Source: Clostridium simiarum (GTDB lineage Bacteria; Bacillota; Clostridia; Clostridiales; Clostridiaceae). Taken from it: 64,000 nt of DNA. The notes under the pieces are model-generated. The model was not told the origin of the DNA, made no database searches, and saw only the letters and a list, made by a program, of their open reading frames with translations. Both the position numbers and the translations under genes were made by a program. Shown one piece after another: positions 19,129 to 31,443 of the stretch (position 1 is the first letter of the stretch; each line of letters starts with the position of its first letter). The DNA is taken from contig NZ_JAHLQL010000001.1 of NCBI RefSeq assembly GCF_018919175.1, positions 930,001-994,000 of the forward strand. The letters are read 5' to 3'.

Positions 19129-19197
19129 CTATTTTCCCTCCCTCCGCTAGCTAAAATTTTATATTATAGCTTCAAAGGCCTAAATAGCACACGCTCT

Positions 19198-19227
19198 ATT
19201 ATACATTAACTTTCAGTCAAATGTCAA
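19198..19227 (-). promoter_or_regulatory. SigA promoter for rpsU-yqeY
   Basis: The minus strand has a perfect TTGACA, 18 bases, and a perfect TATAAT, about 70 bases before the rpsU start, in the gap to hinT. Confidence 0.75.
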
Positions 19228-19248
19228 CAATTTCATTCTAATATTATT

Positions 19249-19593
19249 TTAGCCTGGAGGCCAAGTCAAATCTCTTCCTCCTAATAAATGAAAATGCAGG
19301 TGTTCTACAGTTTGACCACCTTGTTCTCCACAGTTATTAACTATTCTATATCCACTATGAGCTATACCTAATTCTTTAGCAAGATTACTTGCTACAATAA
19401 AAATATGGGAAATAATCTCTGCATTTTCTTCATTTATTTCATTGGCACTTTTTATGTGAACTTTAGGTATTATTAAAACATGAACAGGAGCCTCTGGATT
19501 TATATCCCTAAATGCGTATACCTTATCATCTTCATATACCTTTGAAGAGGGGATTTCTCCTCTTATTATTTTGCAAAATATACAACTATCCAC
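19249..19593 (-). CDS. HIT family nucleotide hydrolase (HinT-like)
   Basis: 114 residues of the histidine triad family, branch Hint, which cleaves AMP-lysine type phosphoramidates. The triad reads EHLHFHLLGG (98-102). CIFCKIIRGEIP at the N-terminus is typical and carries two of the zinc-binding Cys. ATG with GGAGGTGAT. 12 bases behind mtaB, so the last gene of prmA-rsmE-mtaB. Confidence 0.93.
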   Translation of the reverse strand: MDSCIFCKIIRGEIPSSKVYEDDKVYAFRDINPEAPVHVLIIPKVHIKSANEINEENAEIISHIFIVASNLAKELGIAHSGYRIVNNCGEQGGQTVEHLHFHLLGGRDLTWPPG

Positions 19594-19605
19594 CTTATCA
19601 CCTCC

Positions 19606-20913
19606 TTAATTTTCTATAATACCTTCAGCATAATCTCCTTTTGAGGAAAAAAGTTTTGTATCCATTATTTTACCTACAATACTATCGTCGTTATATTTAG
19701 ATATAACCTTTATATAGTTTTCAGTATATCCTACATATGAGCCGCTACCTTTTGAGATTTCTTCTTCATATAAAACCTTAGCTTCTTTATTTAAAAATCT
19801 ATCTATAAATTCTTTTTCATTTATTTTATTAAGTTCAATAAGCCTGTTACTTCTTATATCCTTTATATTTCCATCTAATTGATTTTCCATGGTAGCTGCT
19901 CTAGTACCTTTCCTTGGGCTAAATTTAAATATATGCATCTTTGATAATTTTATTTCTTTTAAGAAGTTGTAAGTTGTTTCAAACTCCTCTTCTGTTTCCC
20001 CTGGGAATCCTACTATAATATCTGTAGTTATGGAAACATCATCATATATGCTTCTTAATTTATTTACTATGTCCCTATAATCCTTTGAAGTATATCGTCT
20101 ATTCATTCTGTTTAAAGTTTCATCACAACCACTTTGAAGGGAAAGATGGAAATGGTGACATAGCTTATTAAGTTTTTTAATCCTTTTTAATACATCTTCT
20201 GAAAAGAAAGTAGGATCTATAGAACCTATCCTCACTCTTTCTATGCCATCAACCTTCTCTATATTCTCTAAAATATCTACTAGGGTTATTTTTTCACTTA
20301 AATCTACACCGTAAGATGCTGTATGTATACCTGATAGTATTATTTCCTTAAACCCATGCTCTGATAATTTATTTATTTCTTCAAGAACCTTTTCTGGAGA
20401 TTTACTACATACCCCTCCCCTAGCATAAGGAATCAAGCAATAAGAACAAAATCTATTGCACCCATCTTGAATCTTAACAAAGGCTCTTGTTCTATCTTGA
20501 TATTCTTCAATATGTAAGTCTTCAAAACTATGGTTTTTAAGTACCTCGCCTACTTTTACAACCTGCTTATTCTCATCTTTTGCTCTATTTACCCAGTAAA
20601 CAATTTCCCCTTTATTTCTTGTTCCTAAAACTACGTCTACACCTTCAACTCCTGCTACTTCTTTTGGAGATATCTGCGAGTAACATCCTACTACCGCTAT
20701 TATAGATTCTGGATTTTGTCTTCTAGCTCTTCCAATTATCTGTCTAGACTTTTTATCTCCCATATTAGTTACAGTACATGTATTTATAACATAGACATCT
20801 GAATATTCGTCAAAACTTACTACACTATAACCTTCTCTTATAAACTTTTCTGCCATAGCTTCAGATTCGTATTGATTAACTCTGCAACCTAAAGTAGCAA
20901 ACGCAACTTTCAT
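19606..20913 (-). CDS. mtaB: tRNA t6A37 methylthiotransferase MtaB
   Basis: Radical-SAM enzyme that converts t6A to ms2t6A at position 37 of tRNA. 435 residues. The N-terminal UPF0004 domain cluster uses Cys10, Cys46 and Cys77; the radical SAM cluster is Cys152, Cys156, Cys159 (CNRFCSYC); a TRAM-like tail ends the protein. Start ATG overlaps the rsmE stop by one base (TAATG). The motif set distinguishes it from MiaB only by context and sequence feel, but the CxxxCxxC with RFCSYCLIPYARG is typical of MtaB. Confidence 0.93.
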   Translation of the reverse strand: MKVAFATLGCRVNQYESEAMAEKFIREGYSVVSFDEYSDVYVINTCTVTNMGDKKSRQIIGRARRQNPESIIAVVGCYSQISPKEVAGVEGVDVVLGTRNKGEIVYWVNRAKDENKQVVKVGEVLKNHSFEDLHIEEYQDRTRAFVKIQDGCNRFCSYCLIPYARGGVCSKSPEKVLEEINKLSEHGFKEIILSGIHTASYGVDLSEKITLVDILENIEKVDGIERVRIGSIDPTFFSEDVLKRIKKLNKLCHHFHLSLQSGCDETLNRMNRRYTSKDYRDIVNKLRSIYDDVSITTDIIVGFPGETEEEFETTYNFLKEIKLSKMHIFKFSPRKGTRAATMENQLDGNIKDIRSNRLIELNKINEKEFIDRFLNKEAKVLYEEEISKGSGSYVGYTENYIKVISKYNDDSIVGKIMDTKLFSSKGDYAEGIIEN

Positions 20914-21662
20914 TAATTAATTCCTCCTAAATCACCTAACTCATATTGTATCAATGTAGTGGCTGTAAACCCTGCAGTTTCTGTTCTTAGTATCCTAGGT
21001 CCTAAGGTTACTATCTTAGCGCCTTCTTCTTTCAATTCTTTAATTTCTTCCTTTTCAAATCCACCTTCAGGTCCTATTATTATAGCTACATTTTTGATAC
21101 TTTCTATATCTAAAGATTTAACCATATCCCTTATAGTTAAATTTACCTCATCTTCATAAGGTACTACTACTAAATCCATAGTTTTTATATCTTCTATAAA
21201 ACTTTTAAAATCCAATGGTTCATTAATCTTTGGTATTAAAGTTCTTTTGCTTTGTTTTGAGGCCTCTAATGCTATTCTTTGTAACCTGTCTAGCTTTTTA
21301 AATTCCCCTTTTAATTTAACATCAACCCTTGAAGTTATTATAGGTGTAATTTCTTTAATGCCTAACTCCGTATTCTTTTGAACTATTATATCCATCTTAG
21401 TAGCCTTAGGAAGTCCTTGAAATAGGTGAATATTAATAGGGCTTTCATTATTTATTTCTAACTTATCAATAAGTTTAGCCTTAACAAAACTCTTATCAAT
21501 ATAAGTTATCTCTCCTAAATATTCTTCCCCATTTCCATTATTTATTATTATATTTTCGCCTACATTAAGTCTTAAAACTTTATATATATGCTTTACATCT
21601 TCTCCTATTATAGTAGCTTCTTCTAAGACTATGTTTTGTGGAGATAGAAAAAACTTATGCAT
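20913..21662 (-). CDS. rsmE: 16S rRNA (uracil(1498)-N3)-methyltransferase RsmE
   Basis: SPOUT-class methyltransferase for U1498 of 16S rRNA. 249 residues: N-terminal PUA-like domain (HKFFLSPQNI) and C-terminal knot with the SAM-binding IIGPEGGFEKEEI and LGPRILRTETAGF segments. ATG behind GGAGAGAGAG; 12 bases after prmA. Confidence 0.97.
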   Translation of the reverse strand: MHKFFLSPQNIVLEEATIIGEDVKHIYKVLRLNVGENIIINNGNGEEYLGEITYIDKSFVKAKLIDKLEINNESPINIHLFQGLPKATKMDIIVQKNTELGIKEITPIITSRVDVKLKGEFKKLDRLQRIALEASKQSKRTLIPKINEPLDFKSFIEDIKTMDLVVVPYEDEVNLTIRDMVKSLDIESIKNVAIIIGPEGGFEKEEIKELKEEGAKIVTLGPRILRTETAGFTATTLIQYELGDLGGIN

Positions 21663-21674
21663 AACTCTCTCTCC

Positions 21675-22616
21675 TTATTTGGCTTTTGCAATTATACAAT
21701 TCCATTCACCATCTTTGTTTACTTCTACTATTTCAAAATCTTCCTTTTGAAGTTTATCTATTACCATATCTCTTCTATCATGTATTATTCCTGAGGTAAT
21801 AAATAAGCCTCCTTCTTTAAGCACCTTTTTAACATCCTCTGTTAGTAAACATATTATTTCAGCTATTATATTGGCCACAACAATATCTGCTTTTCCTTGA
21901 ACCACATCTATAAGATTGCCTTCTAAAACCTCTATATTATTAAGATTATTAAACTTAATGTTTTCCCTTGCAGAATCTACTGCTACAGGATCTAAATCTA
22001 CACCAACTACCTTTTTAGCTCCTAGCATAGCTGCAGCAATAGCAAGTATACCTGAACCAGTGCCTATATCAAATACATCCATGTTAGATTCCACATATTT
22101 CTCTATGGCTTCTACACACATCCTTGTGGTTTCATGAGTTCCTGTACCAAAAGCCATTCCTGGGTCCAATTCTAAAACAATTTCATCCGAAGCTTTAATG
22201 TACTCTTCCCATATAGGTTTAACAACTATGTTTGCTCCTATCTTTGTAGGTTTATAATACTTTTTCCAATTGTTTGCCCAGTCCTCTTCTTTCACCTTAG
22301 CATAGAGTACTTTACCTTCTCCAACATCTATTCCAAGACTCTTAATTTCTTCAATTCTATTTTTTATAAAACTCACAATAGTTTCAGCCTCATCTTCTAT
22401 ACTAAAATATCCCTTAACTACTGCTGCCTCACCTTTGTATTCTAGTATATTTATATCTGCAAAATCCCAAGTTAAAGCTCCCTGTTCTCTTTTTAATATA
22501 TCATCCGGATCTTCAATAGCTACACCCTTTACATCTAGAGTATAAAAGATACCTGTAATGGGTTCTATTGCCTCACTCTTTGTTATAACCTTTACTTCTA
22601 ACCAAGTTCCCTGCAT
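21675..22616 (-). CDS. prmA: Ribosomal protein L11 methyltransferase PrmA
   Basis: 313 residues. Class I SAM domain with DPGMAFGTGTHETTRMC and DIGTGSGILAIAAAMLGA, followed by NPP-like VANIIAEII; the N-terminal substrate-recognition domain begins WLEVKVITKSEA. Trimethylates L11. ATG with GGAAGG. First gene of prmA-rsmE-mtaB-hinT and follows the dnaJ terminator. Confidence 0.97.
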   Translation of the reverse strand: MQGTWLEVKVITKSEAIEPITGIFYTLDVKGVAIEDPDDILKREQGALTWDFADINILEYKGEAAVVKGYFSIEDEAETIVSFIKNRIEEIKSLGIDVGEGKVLYAKVKEEDWANNWKKYYKPTKIGANIVVKPIWEEYIKASDEIVLELDPGMAFGTGTHETTRMCVEAIEKYVESNMDVFDIGTGSGILAIAAAMLGAKKVVGVDLDPVAVDSARENIKFNNLNNIEVLEGNLIDVVQGKADIVVANIIAEIICLLTEDVKKVLKEGGLFITSGIIHDRRDMVIDKLQKEDFEIVEVNKDGEWNCIIAKAK

Positions 22617-22658
22617 ATCTTTCAGTCCTTCCTTAGTATTTCCTTATTACTTTTATAT

Positions 22659-22687
22659 ATTTTACACTTTACTACTTTATATGTCCA
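22659..22687 (-). promoter_or_regulatory. Likely SigA promoter for prmA-rsmE-mtaB-hinT
   Basis: TGGACA, 17 bases, TAAAAT on the minus strand, about 45 bases before the prmA start and after the dnaJ terminator. Confidence 0.5.
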
Positions 22688-22832
22688 CAGGAATTTAACT
22701 TTCCTATTACTTAGTAACTATATCTTAATATCAAGTAATTTTTAGTTTCAGATAGTGCTTACTTATGATAATGAGTTTCTTTTAAAAGAATACTGGTAAC
22801 AAGAGACAATGTAAATTTGTATCTTCAAATAA

Positions 22833-22860
22833 AGAGACTTCCCAAAAATTTTGAGAAGCC
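22833..22860 (-). terminator. Terminator of the hrcA-grpE-dnaK-dnaJ operon
   Basis: Arms GGCTTCTCAAAA and TTTTGGGAAGTC pair around a small loop on the minus strand and are followed by TCTTTATTT. It lies about 35 bases after the dnaJ stop. Confidence 0.75.
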
Positions 22861-22894
22861 TACTTAATTAAAATAAATTTACTTTTATCTTATA

Positions 22895-24028
22895 TTACTT
22901 GTTTCCAAATATTTTACCCATAAAACCTGATTTTTTTTCATCCTCTACTTTTTCTCCACTAGCTTCCATAAACATCTTTAGAGCTTCTCTTTGTTTTTCA
23001 TTCATATGTTTAGGTACATCCACTATTACATTTATATATTGATCCCCTCTCACATGACTATTTATCTTAGGAACACCTTTTCCCTTTAATCTAAACATAG
23101 TTCCAGGTTGAGTTCCTGCTGGTATTGTATATACTACATCACCATCAACTGTTGGAACTTTAATTTCTGTGCCTAAAGCTGCCTTTATCATACTTATATG
23201 TGTATCCATATAAATATCGAAACCTCTTCTTATAAAGGTTGAGTGTGGAGATACCCTTATGTTTATATATAAATCACCTGGAGGTCCTCCATTAACTCCA
23301 TGTTCACCTTGTCCTCTTAATGGCATAACATTTCCATCATCTACCCCAGCAGGTATCTTAACAGTTATCTTTCTTTCTTTTTTCTGTTTACCTGTTCCAT
23401 TACAACTGTTACATGGATCTGTTATTATATTACCTGTTCCACCACATTTATCACAAGGAGAAACAGATACAAAACTTCCTAAAGGAGTATTTCTTTGTAC
23501 TCTCATTTGACCTGTTCCACCACATTTATCACAAGTCTTTTTAGCTTTTCCTGTTTTAGCTCCCGTTCCACCACAAGTTTCACAGGATTCATTTCTTTTT
23601 ATTTTAATTTCCTTTTCTACTCCAAAAACTGCTTCTTCAAAAGTAAGATTTATTCTATATTCTAAATCCGATCCCTTTTCTGGGCCATTTTTTCTTTTTC
23701 TATTTCCACTAAAGCCCCCTCCAAAGAATGAACTAAATATATCTCCTAAATCTTCAAATCCACCCATACCAGAAAAATCATAATCTCCGAAACCTCCAGC
23801 ACCACTAAAATCTGTGGTACCAAACCTATCATATTGAGCTTTCTTCTCAGGATCACTTAGAACCTGATAGGCCTCATTAATCTCTTTAAATCTTTCTTCA
23901 GCCTCTTTATTACCTTGATTTTTATCTGGGTGGTATTTAATTGCAAGTTTTCTAAAGGCTTTTTTTATGTCTTCGTCACTAGCTCCCTTTTCAAGTCCTA
24001 GCAACTCATAATAGTCTTTTTTTGCCAT
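22895..24028 (-). CDS. dnaJ: Chaperone protein DnaJ
   Basis: Hsp40 partner of DnaK, 377 residues. J domain with HPDKN, a Gly/Phe-rich linker (about 78-115), four CxxCxGxG zinc repeats ([32 protein letters not shown]), and the C-terminal client-binding and dimer domains. An ATG six bases upstream is in frame; the second ([11 protein letters not shown]) fits the family and the AGGTGG site. It is separated from dnaK by about 100 bases with a strong hairpin. Confidence 0.97.
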   Translation of the reverse strand: MAKKDYYELLGLEKGASDEDIKKAFRKLAIKYHPDKNQGNKEAEERFKEINEAYQVLSDPEKKAQYDRFGTTDFSGAGGFGDYDFSGMGGFEDLGDIFSSFFGGGFSGNRKRKNGPEKGSDLEYRINLTFEEAVFGVEKEIKIKRNESCETCGGTGAKTGKAKKTCDKCGGTGQMRVQRNTPLGSFVSVSPCDKCGGTGNIITDPCNSCNGTGKQKKERKITVKIPAGVDDGNVMPLRGQGEHGVNGGPPGDLYINIRVSPHSTFIRRGFDIYMDTHISMIKAALGTEIKVPTVDGDVVYTIPAGTQPGTMFRLKGKGVPKINSHVRGDQYINVIVDVPKHMNEKQREALKMFMEASGEKVEDEKKSGFMGKIFGNK

Positions 24029-24066
24029 TAGCATTTCACCACCTAAATCTGAATTTAAACTTAATT

Positions 24067-24093
24067 TAAGGGAAGGGCATACCCCTTCCCTTT
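24067..24093 (-). terminator. GC-rich hairpin in the dnaK-dnaJ gap
   Basis: Stem AAGGGAAGGG / CCCTTCCCTT with a GTATG-type loop. On the minus strand the following bases are AAATTAAGTTT, only moderately T-rich, so it would act as a leaky terminator or as an RNA-stabilising structure that lowers dnaJ relative to dnaK. Confidence 0.5.
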
Positions 24094-24128
24094 ATATTAT
24101 ATATTTACCTCAATGATTTTTGCTAGTA

Positions 24129-25973
<1,845 letters not shown>

Positions 25974-26015
25974 TTAAATTCCTCCTTAAACATCTAGAAG
26001 TTTACAATTAACAAT

Positions 26016-26618
26016 TTAATTTGCAACTTTAACCATACTGTATCTTATAACTTTATCTCCTCTTTTATATCCTTTTTGAAAAACCTCAACTATTTGTTTT
26101 TCATCAAAGCTTTCATCCTCTACATGCATTACAGCATTGTGCATATTAGGGTCAAAGCCTTCCTCTGTCACTATCTCTTCTACTTGAAGTTTTTCAAAGG
26201 CATCATTGAACTGTCTTAAAGTCATCTCTACTCCTTTTTTTATGTCTTCTGCGCTACCATCAATGATTGCAGCTCTTTCAAGATTATCTAAAACAGGTAG
26301 CAGATTTTTTAATATGTCTTCACAGGCGTCACTGTAGATCCCTTCCTTTTCCTTAGCTGTTCTTTTCCTATAGTTGTCGTATTCAGCAGTAACTCTAAGA
26401 AGCCTATCTTTTAATGTGTTATTTTCTTCATTCAATCTGTCAACTTCCTCTTTATATTTATTAATTTCACTGAAATCTTCTACCTTTTCAAACTCTTCAT
26501 CCTCTAAAACTTCTGCCTCTTTCAGCTCTTCCTCATTACCTAACTCCTCTTTTAAATTATCCTCTTCCAAAATATCCTCTTCGCTTTTTACCTCTGGATT
26601 TAAATTATTTTTATCCAT
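26016..26618 (-). CDS. grpE: Nucleotide exchange factor GrpE
   Basis: About 200 residues. Strongly acidic N-terminus, long helix (KYKEEVDRLNEENNTLKDRLLRVTAEYDNYRKRT) and C-terminal beta domain with the family ending (YKRGDKVIRYSMVKVAN). It drives ADP release from DnaK. The ATG at 26618 (MDKNNLN) has a GAGGTG site at a rather long spacing of about 12; a GTG 15 bases upstream overlaps that site. The choice is uncertain. Confidence 0.96.
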   Translation of the reverse strand: MDKNNLNPEVKSEEDILEEDNLKEELGNEEELKEAEVLEDEEFEKVEDFSEINKYKEEVDRLNEENNTLKDRLLRVTAEYDNYRKRTAKEKEGIYSDACEDILKNLLPVLDNLERAAIIDGSAEDIKKGVEMTLRQFNDAFEKLQVEEIVTEEGFDPNMHNAVMHVEDESFDEKQIVEVFQKGYKRGDKVIRYSMVKVAN

Positions 26619-26657
26619 AGCTATGAAGCACACCTCATCTCTAAATATATTTTCTTA

Positions 26658-27692
26658 CTATAATTCCTCTTCAAGCTTTTTTAAGCTATCGTTGAGCCCT
26701 TTCATAACTTTAGACATAATAGACACAATCTTCGAATAAGGAATTCTTGTAGGTCCTATAAGTCCTATGCTACCAATAGGTTTGCTTCCAATAGAATATA
26801 CTGCCGAGATAACACTACAATCCTTGGCTTGCTTTAAGTAATTTTCTTCACCTATTTTAATGGTAAGCTTATTATCAGTGTTTAAAAGTTCCTGTACATA
26901 AGATTTATTGTCAAGTAATGAAAGAAACTCTCTGGCTTTATCTATGTCATTATATTCAGGATAATTGAATATATTAGTAGCACCTTCAAGATATACTTCT
27001 GAATAATCCTCTTCAATTAAAGCTTCATATAAAACTGGTATAATAGCATTAAATATTTCTTCATACCCTTTAAGATCCCTTTTAACATTATTTATAACCT
27101 GAAGGTTTATTTCTTCTATGGCTAAATTCTTAAGTCTTTCATTTAAAAGATTACTTATCATATGAAGTGTATCCTGATTAGGTGAATTATTAACCTTAAG
27201 GATACTATTTTTAATTATGCCTGTATCAGTTATCATAACTGAAAGTATGCTGTTGTTATCAATACCCATAAGTTGCATAGACTTTAATTGACTCTTCTTT
27301 ACAGAAGGTTTCTTTAATATGCAAGTTAGCTTTGTAAGCTCAGAAAGCATATGTGTGGTTTCTTTTAAAACTTTATCAACCTCATATATAGCCATACTTA
27401 ATAGCTGAGATTTTATTCTCATCTCTTCTTCCAAAGTCAAAGTTTCAACTATCATTAATTCATCTACATAAAGTCTATACCCTTTATCAGAAGGTCTTCT
27501 TCCAGAAGATGTATGAAGTTGCTCTAAATACCCCATATCCTCTAAATCAGCCATCTCATTCCTTATAGTAGCTGAGCTTATACCTAAATCATACTTTTTC
27601 GCTATGGTCCTGGATCCTACTGGCTCGGCCGTAATTATATAGTCGTTAACTATAGCCCGAAGAATCTTTATTTTTCTATCATCCATTTCCAT
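26658..27692 (-). CDS. hrcA: Heat-inducible transcription repressor HrcA
   Basis: 344 residues. Winged HTH N-terminus ([43 protein letters not shown]), the family signature [18 protein letters not shown], and the GAF-like domain. Binds CIRCE, here perfect and right upstream, so it autoregulates the whole dnaK operon; GroE is known to promote its folding. ATG has a GAGGTGAT site. Confidence 0.98.
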   Translation of the reverse strand: MEMDDRKIKILRAIVNDYIITAEPVGSRTIAKKYDLGISSATIRNEMADLEDMGYLEQLHTSSGRRPSDKGYRLYVDELMIVETLTLEEEMRIKSQLLSMAIYEVDKVLKETTHMLSELTKLTCILKKPSVKKSQLKSMQLMGIDNNSILSVMITDTGIIKNSILKVNNSPNQDTLHMISNLLNERLKNLAIEEINLQVINNVKRDLKGYEEIFNAIIPVLYEALIEEDYSEVYLEGATNIFNYPEYNDIDKAREFLSLLDNKSYVQELLNTDNKLTIKIGEENYLKQAKDCSVISAVYSIGSKPIGSIGLIGPTRIPYSKIVSIMSKVMKGLNDSLKKLEEEL

Positions 27693-27708
27693 GGTATCAC
27701 CTCATTTA

Positions 27709-27735
27709 TTAGCACTCATTAATGTTGAGTGCTAA
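27709..27735. promoter_or_regulatory. CIRCE operator of the hrcA-grpE-dnaK-dnaJ operon
   Basis: TTAGCACTC, nine bases, GAGTGCTAA: perfect CIRCE. It sits just downstream of the promoter's -10 region, 17 bases before the hrcA start, where HrcA binding would block transcription. Confidence 0.97.
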
Positions 27736-27748
27736 TGACTACGCTTTT

Positions 27749-27777
27749 AAAATAACATTTCAATTTTTTTTTGTCAA
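27749..27777 (-). promoter_or_regulatory. SigA promoter of hrcA operon
   Basis: The minus strand reads TTGACA, 17 bases, TATTTT. The CIRCE follows immediately, so initiation is inside or next to the operator. Confidence 0.8.
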
Positions 27778-27881
27778 TACCATATTAGTTTCATAATATT
27801 TAATTATTATCTTATAATTTCATTTTACCATATCAAACTTTTATTTTCTCTTATTTACTCCATGATGCTACTTTAAAAGAT

Positions 27882-29009
27882 TTAATCTAATAAAAAATCC
27901 GATAATATATAGTTAGATAACTCTATGCCTTTAGCCGTAAATCTTATATTGCCATTGTCTCTATTTAAAAGGCCTTCAGCCGTGTGCTTATGAATTATTT
28001 TTTTATAGTAGCTGTCTATATTTTTTCCAAATCTATTAAGAAATTCATCTTCTTTTATACCTTCTATTTTTCTAAGTCCCATAAACATAAACTCTTCTAT
28101 ATCTTCTTTTAAAGAATTCCTATGAACCTCTCCATAAGCCTCATTGCTTTTGGAGATACCTTTTATATATTCCTCTATAGTTTCAACATTTTTATATCTA
28201 GTGCTTTCTATATATGAGGCAGAGGATGATCCTACTCCAAGGTATTCCCCCATATTCCAATAGACTAGATTATGTTTGCATTCCTTTCCCTCTTTAGCAA
28301 AATTTGATATTTCATATTGCTTATATCCAAAGTCATTTAATATAAGTAAAAGTTCTTTATACATCTCCCTCTCTACATCTTCTCCTGGTACATTTAAACT
28401 ACCTTTTCTATAAAAATCATAGAATTTGGTATCTTCTTCCAATATAAGGCTATAGGCAGATATGTGTTCAGGATTTAATTGTGCTATTTTTATTATAGAT
28501 TCTCTCCACTGTTCCAAGTTTTGATTAGGAAGACCAAACATTAAATCTATATTTATATTTTCGAATCCTATTTTTCTAGCTAACTCATAATTTTTTAGAA
28601 ACTCCTCTATAGTATGTATCCTACCAATATTTTTTAACAGGGAATTCTGATAGGCTTGTAGTCCAATACTTAATCTATTCACACCCATAGATTTTAAAAC
28701 TTTTAATTTTTCCTCTTCCAAAGTTCCTGGATTACATTCTACGGTAAATTCTACATTTGAGGATAAATTTAATTTATCCATATGTTCTTTTAGTTCTTTT
28801 AATCTATCTAAAGACAAATAGGTGGGAGTACCCCCACCTATAAATATAGTCTTTATATTATATATTAAGGCTTTATCTTTGATTTCTTTACCTAAAGCCT
28901 CGATGTAGCTCTCCATGAGATTATCTTTACCGCAAAATGAAGGAAAATCACAATACCAACATTTACTCTTACAAAAAGGTATGTGTACATATAACGATAT
29001 CTCCTTCAT
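27882..29009 (-). CDS. hemW: Radical SAM heme chaperone HemW (coproporphyrinogen oxidase-like)
   Basis: 375 residues. Radical SAM cluster Cys13, Cys17, Cys20 in PFCKSKCWYCDF; FIGGGTPTYLS and YEISNFAKEGKECKHNLVYW are typical HemW. The family inserts heme or is still annotated as oxygen-independent coproporphyrinogen III oxidase, but residues that mark true HemN (for example a fourth Cys in CxxxCxxCxC) are absent, so HemW is preferred. ATG has a GGAGGT site; 20 bases after lepA. Confidence 0.9.
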   Translation of the reverse strand: MKEISLYVHIPFCKSKCWYCDFPSFCGKDNLMESYIEALGKEIKDKALIYNIKTIFIGGGTPTYLSLDRLKELKEHMDKLNLSSNVEFTVECNPGTLEEEKLKVLKSMGVNRLSIGLQAYQNSLLKNIGRIHTIEEFLKNYELARKIGFENINIDLMFGLPNQNLEQWRESIIKIAQLNPEHISAYSLILEEDTKFYDFYRKGSLNVPGEDVEREMYKELLLILNDFGYKQYEISNFAKEGKECKHNLVYWNMGEYLGVGSSSASYIESTRYKNVETIEEYIKGISKSNEAYGEVHRNSLKEDIEEFMFMGLRKIEGIKEDEFLNRFGKNIDSYYKKIIHKHTAEGLLNRDNGNIRFTAKGIELSNYILSDFLLD

Positions 29010-29029
29010 ATTTACCTCCTAATATTTAA

Positions 29030-30838
29030 CTATTCCACTTTTAATACAGACATAAAAGCCTCTTGTGGTACTTCTACAGAGCCCACTTGTCTCATTCTCT
29101 TCTTTCCTTCTTTTTGTTTCTCAAGTAGCTTTCTCTTTCTACTTATATCTCCACCATAACATTTAGCTAATACATCTTTTCTCATAGCTTTTACTGTTTC
29201 TCTTGCAATTATTTTAGCACCTACAGCTGCTTGAATAGGTATTTCAAATAACTGTCTTGGAATAATTTCCTTTAGTTTTTCTGCTATACCTCTTCCTTTA
29301 GAGTATGCTCTTTCTTCTGGAACTATCATAGATAGAGCATCTACAACATCACCATTTAATAATATATCTAACTTAACTAACTTTGTTGTAGTATATCCTT
29401 TTAGCTCATAGTCTAAAGATGCGTAACCTCTTGTTTTAGATTTTAGTGCATCAAAAAAATCATATATTATTTCATTAAGAGGAATATTATAGTTTAATAC
29501 TACTCTCGTAGTTTCTATGTATTGCATATCTATAAAAGTACCTCTTCTAGATTGACAAAGCTCCATTACTGCACCTACATAATCTGTAGGAGAAATTATA
29601 GATGCCTTTACTATAGGTTCTTCCATATGTTCTATTTCTGTAGGAGCAGGTAAGTTAGCTGGGTTAGTTATCTCAAGTAGTGTCCCATCTGTTTTCATAA
29701 CTTTATATATAACAGATGGTGCTGTAGTTATGATATCTAAATTAAACTCCCTTTCTACTCTTTCTTGAATTATTTCCATATGTAATAGTCCTAGGAATCC
29801 ACACCTAAATCCAAAACCTAAAGCCGCTGAGGTCTCCGGCTCGAAAGCAAGCGCAGCATCATTTATCTGCAACTTTTCCAAAGCTTCCTTTAATTCCTCA
29901 TACTTTGCTCCGTCTACTGGATATATTCCACTGAATACCATAGGTATAGCAGGTCTATACCCTTCTAATACTTCCTTTGCTGGTCTATTAGCTTCCGTGA
30001 TAGTATCTCCCACTCTTGCATCTCTAACATTTTTTATGGATGCTGTTACATATCCAACTTCTCCCGCCTTTAGCTCACCAGTAGGTAAAAAATTTGGAGC
30101 GAAAACCCCAGCTTCAGTAACATCGTATACCTTATTTGTTGCCATAAGTTTAATTTCAGTACCTACCTTTACGGTTCCCTCCATTACTCTTATGTAACAT
30201 ACCACTCCTTTGTAACTATCATAGTAAGAGTCAAAAATAAGTGCCTTAAGCGGTGCGTCCTCATCACCAGTTGGTGCTGGTATTTTTTCTACTACAGCCT
30301 CTAAAACATCTTCTATGTTTAATCCTGATTTTGCTGATATTAAAGGCGCATCTGAAGCTTCTATACCTATTACATCTTCTATTTCTTCCTTTACCTCTTC
30401 TGGTCTTGCACTAGGAAGATCTATTTTATTTATAACAGGAACTATCTCTAGGTTATGGTCTAAAGCCAAATAGCAATTAGCTAAAGTTTGTGCTTGTATA
30501 CCTTGAGTTGAATCTACTACAAGTACAGCTCCCTCACAGGCAGTTAAACTTCTTGAAACTTCATAATTAAAGTCTACATGTCCTGGAGTATCTATTAAAT
30601 TTAATATATACTCTTTGCCGTCCTTTTCTCTTTTATATACAAGTCTTGCAGCTTGAGCTTTAATTGTAATACCTCTTTCTCTCTCTAAGTCCATCTTATC
30701 GAGAACCTGACTATCCATTTCTCTTTTAGTTAAAGTACCTGTCTTCTCTAGCAATCTGTCAGCAAGAGTAGACTTTCCATGGTCTATATGAGCTACTATT
30801 GAAAAATTCCTTATATACTTTTGTCTTTCACTTTGCAT
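29030..30838 (-). CDS. lepA: Elongation factor 4 (LepA)
   Basis: 602-residue ribosome-associated GTPase. G1 [11 protein letters not shown]3 DTPGHVDF, G4 NKIDLP; the EF4-specific C-terminal domain ends [14 protein letters not shown]. Two alternative starts lie within nine bases upstream (GTG, ATG); the ATG at 30838 has GGGGTG at a good distance. The 240-base gap upstream of it contains no gene I recognise. Confidence 0.97.
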   Translation of the reverse strand: MQSERQKYIRNFSIVAHIDHGKSTLADRLLEKTGTLTKREMDSQVLDKMDLERERGITIKAQAARLVYKREKDGKEYILNLIDTPGHVDFNYEVSRSLTACEGAVLVVDSTQGIQAQTLANCYLALDHNLEIVPVINKIDLPSARPEEVKEEIEDVIGIEASDAPLISAKSGLNIEDVLEAVVEKIPAPTGDEDAPLKALIFDSYYDSYKGVVCYIRVMEGTVKVGTEIKLMATNKVYDVTEAGVFAPNFLPTGELKAGEVGYVTASIKNVRDARVGDTITEANRPAKEVLEGYRPAIPMVFSGIYPVDGAKYEELKEALEKLQINDAALAFEPETSAALGFGFRCGFLGLLHMEIIQERVEREFNLDIITTAPSVIYKVMKTDGTLLEITNPANLPAPTEIEHMEEPIVKASIISPTDYVGAVMELCQSRRGTFIDMQYIETTRVVLNYNIPLNEIIYDFFDALKSKTRGYASLDYELKGYTTTKLVKLDILLNGDVVDALSMIVPEERAYSKGRGIAEKLKEIIPRQLFEIPIQAAVGAKIIARETVKAMRKDVLAKCYGGDISRKRKLLEKQKEGKKRMRQVGSVEVPQEAFMSVLKVE

Positions 30839-31091
30839 ATTCATCACCCCATCCTTCTAGCAATAGTACTTTAGACAGTAGTCTACACCATATCATATTT
30901 TTCTAAATATAGACAACGTCTATTAAGTCTTATCATGAATAAATATTTTAGCCTTATGTTATCACATACCTACCTAAATCCTTAGGACCTTATATGTTTT
31001 AGTAAACCTTTTTTTAAAAGCTCTGTCCTTCCATGAAATTAAAATCAAAATAAATTATATCATAATATACTCTAATTATGTCAATAAAAAC

Positions 31092-31442
31092 TCAATTCTC
31101 CTTAGGATTAATTTTTACTTTTCTCAAAGTGCCCATTACACTATCCATAGAGCTTTTAAAAACCTCTTTATTTATAACTATATCAAATTTTCTAAACATT
31201 ATCTTTATATCTAAAGGATTCTTATCATAAAATATTTTTATAGGAGAATTATCTACTATAGTATACAATTTAGAATATTCTTCTTTTATAACGCCGTCCT
31301 TATATAATTTTTCATTGATCTCCATGTTTTTAATAGCCTCTTCTTTAGTTTTATTACATTGAATATTTATTTTCACAAAACCTACTATTACTAAAAGTAT
31401 GCATAAAGTGATAATAAGTTTGCACTTAGTTTTGTATTTCAT
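31092..31442 (-). CDS. Unknown small secreted or membrane-anchored protein in the spoIIP-lepA gap
   Basis: 116 residues; not recognised. A signal-anchor like helix (about 8-26, LIITLCILLVIVGFVKI) is followed by a Lys-rich soluble part with conserved-looking DNSPIKIFYDKNPLDIKIMFRKFD. The ATG at 31442 has a GGGGGTG site, but this site is part of a stable hairpin (31444-31483). The location, between spoIIP and lepA, suggests a spore-related role, but that is only inference. Confidence 0.7.
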   Translation of the reverse strand: MKYKTKCKLIITLCILLVIVGFVKINIQCNKTKEEAIKNMEINEKLYKDGVIKEEYSKLYTIVDNSPIKIFYDKNPLDIKIMFRKFDIVINKEVFKSSMDSVMGTLRKVKINPKEN

Positions 31443-31443
31443 A

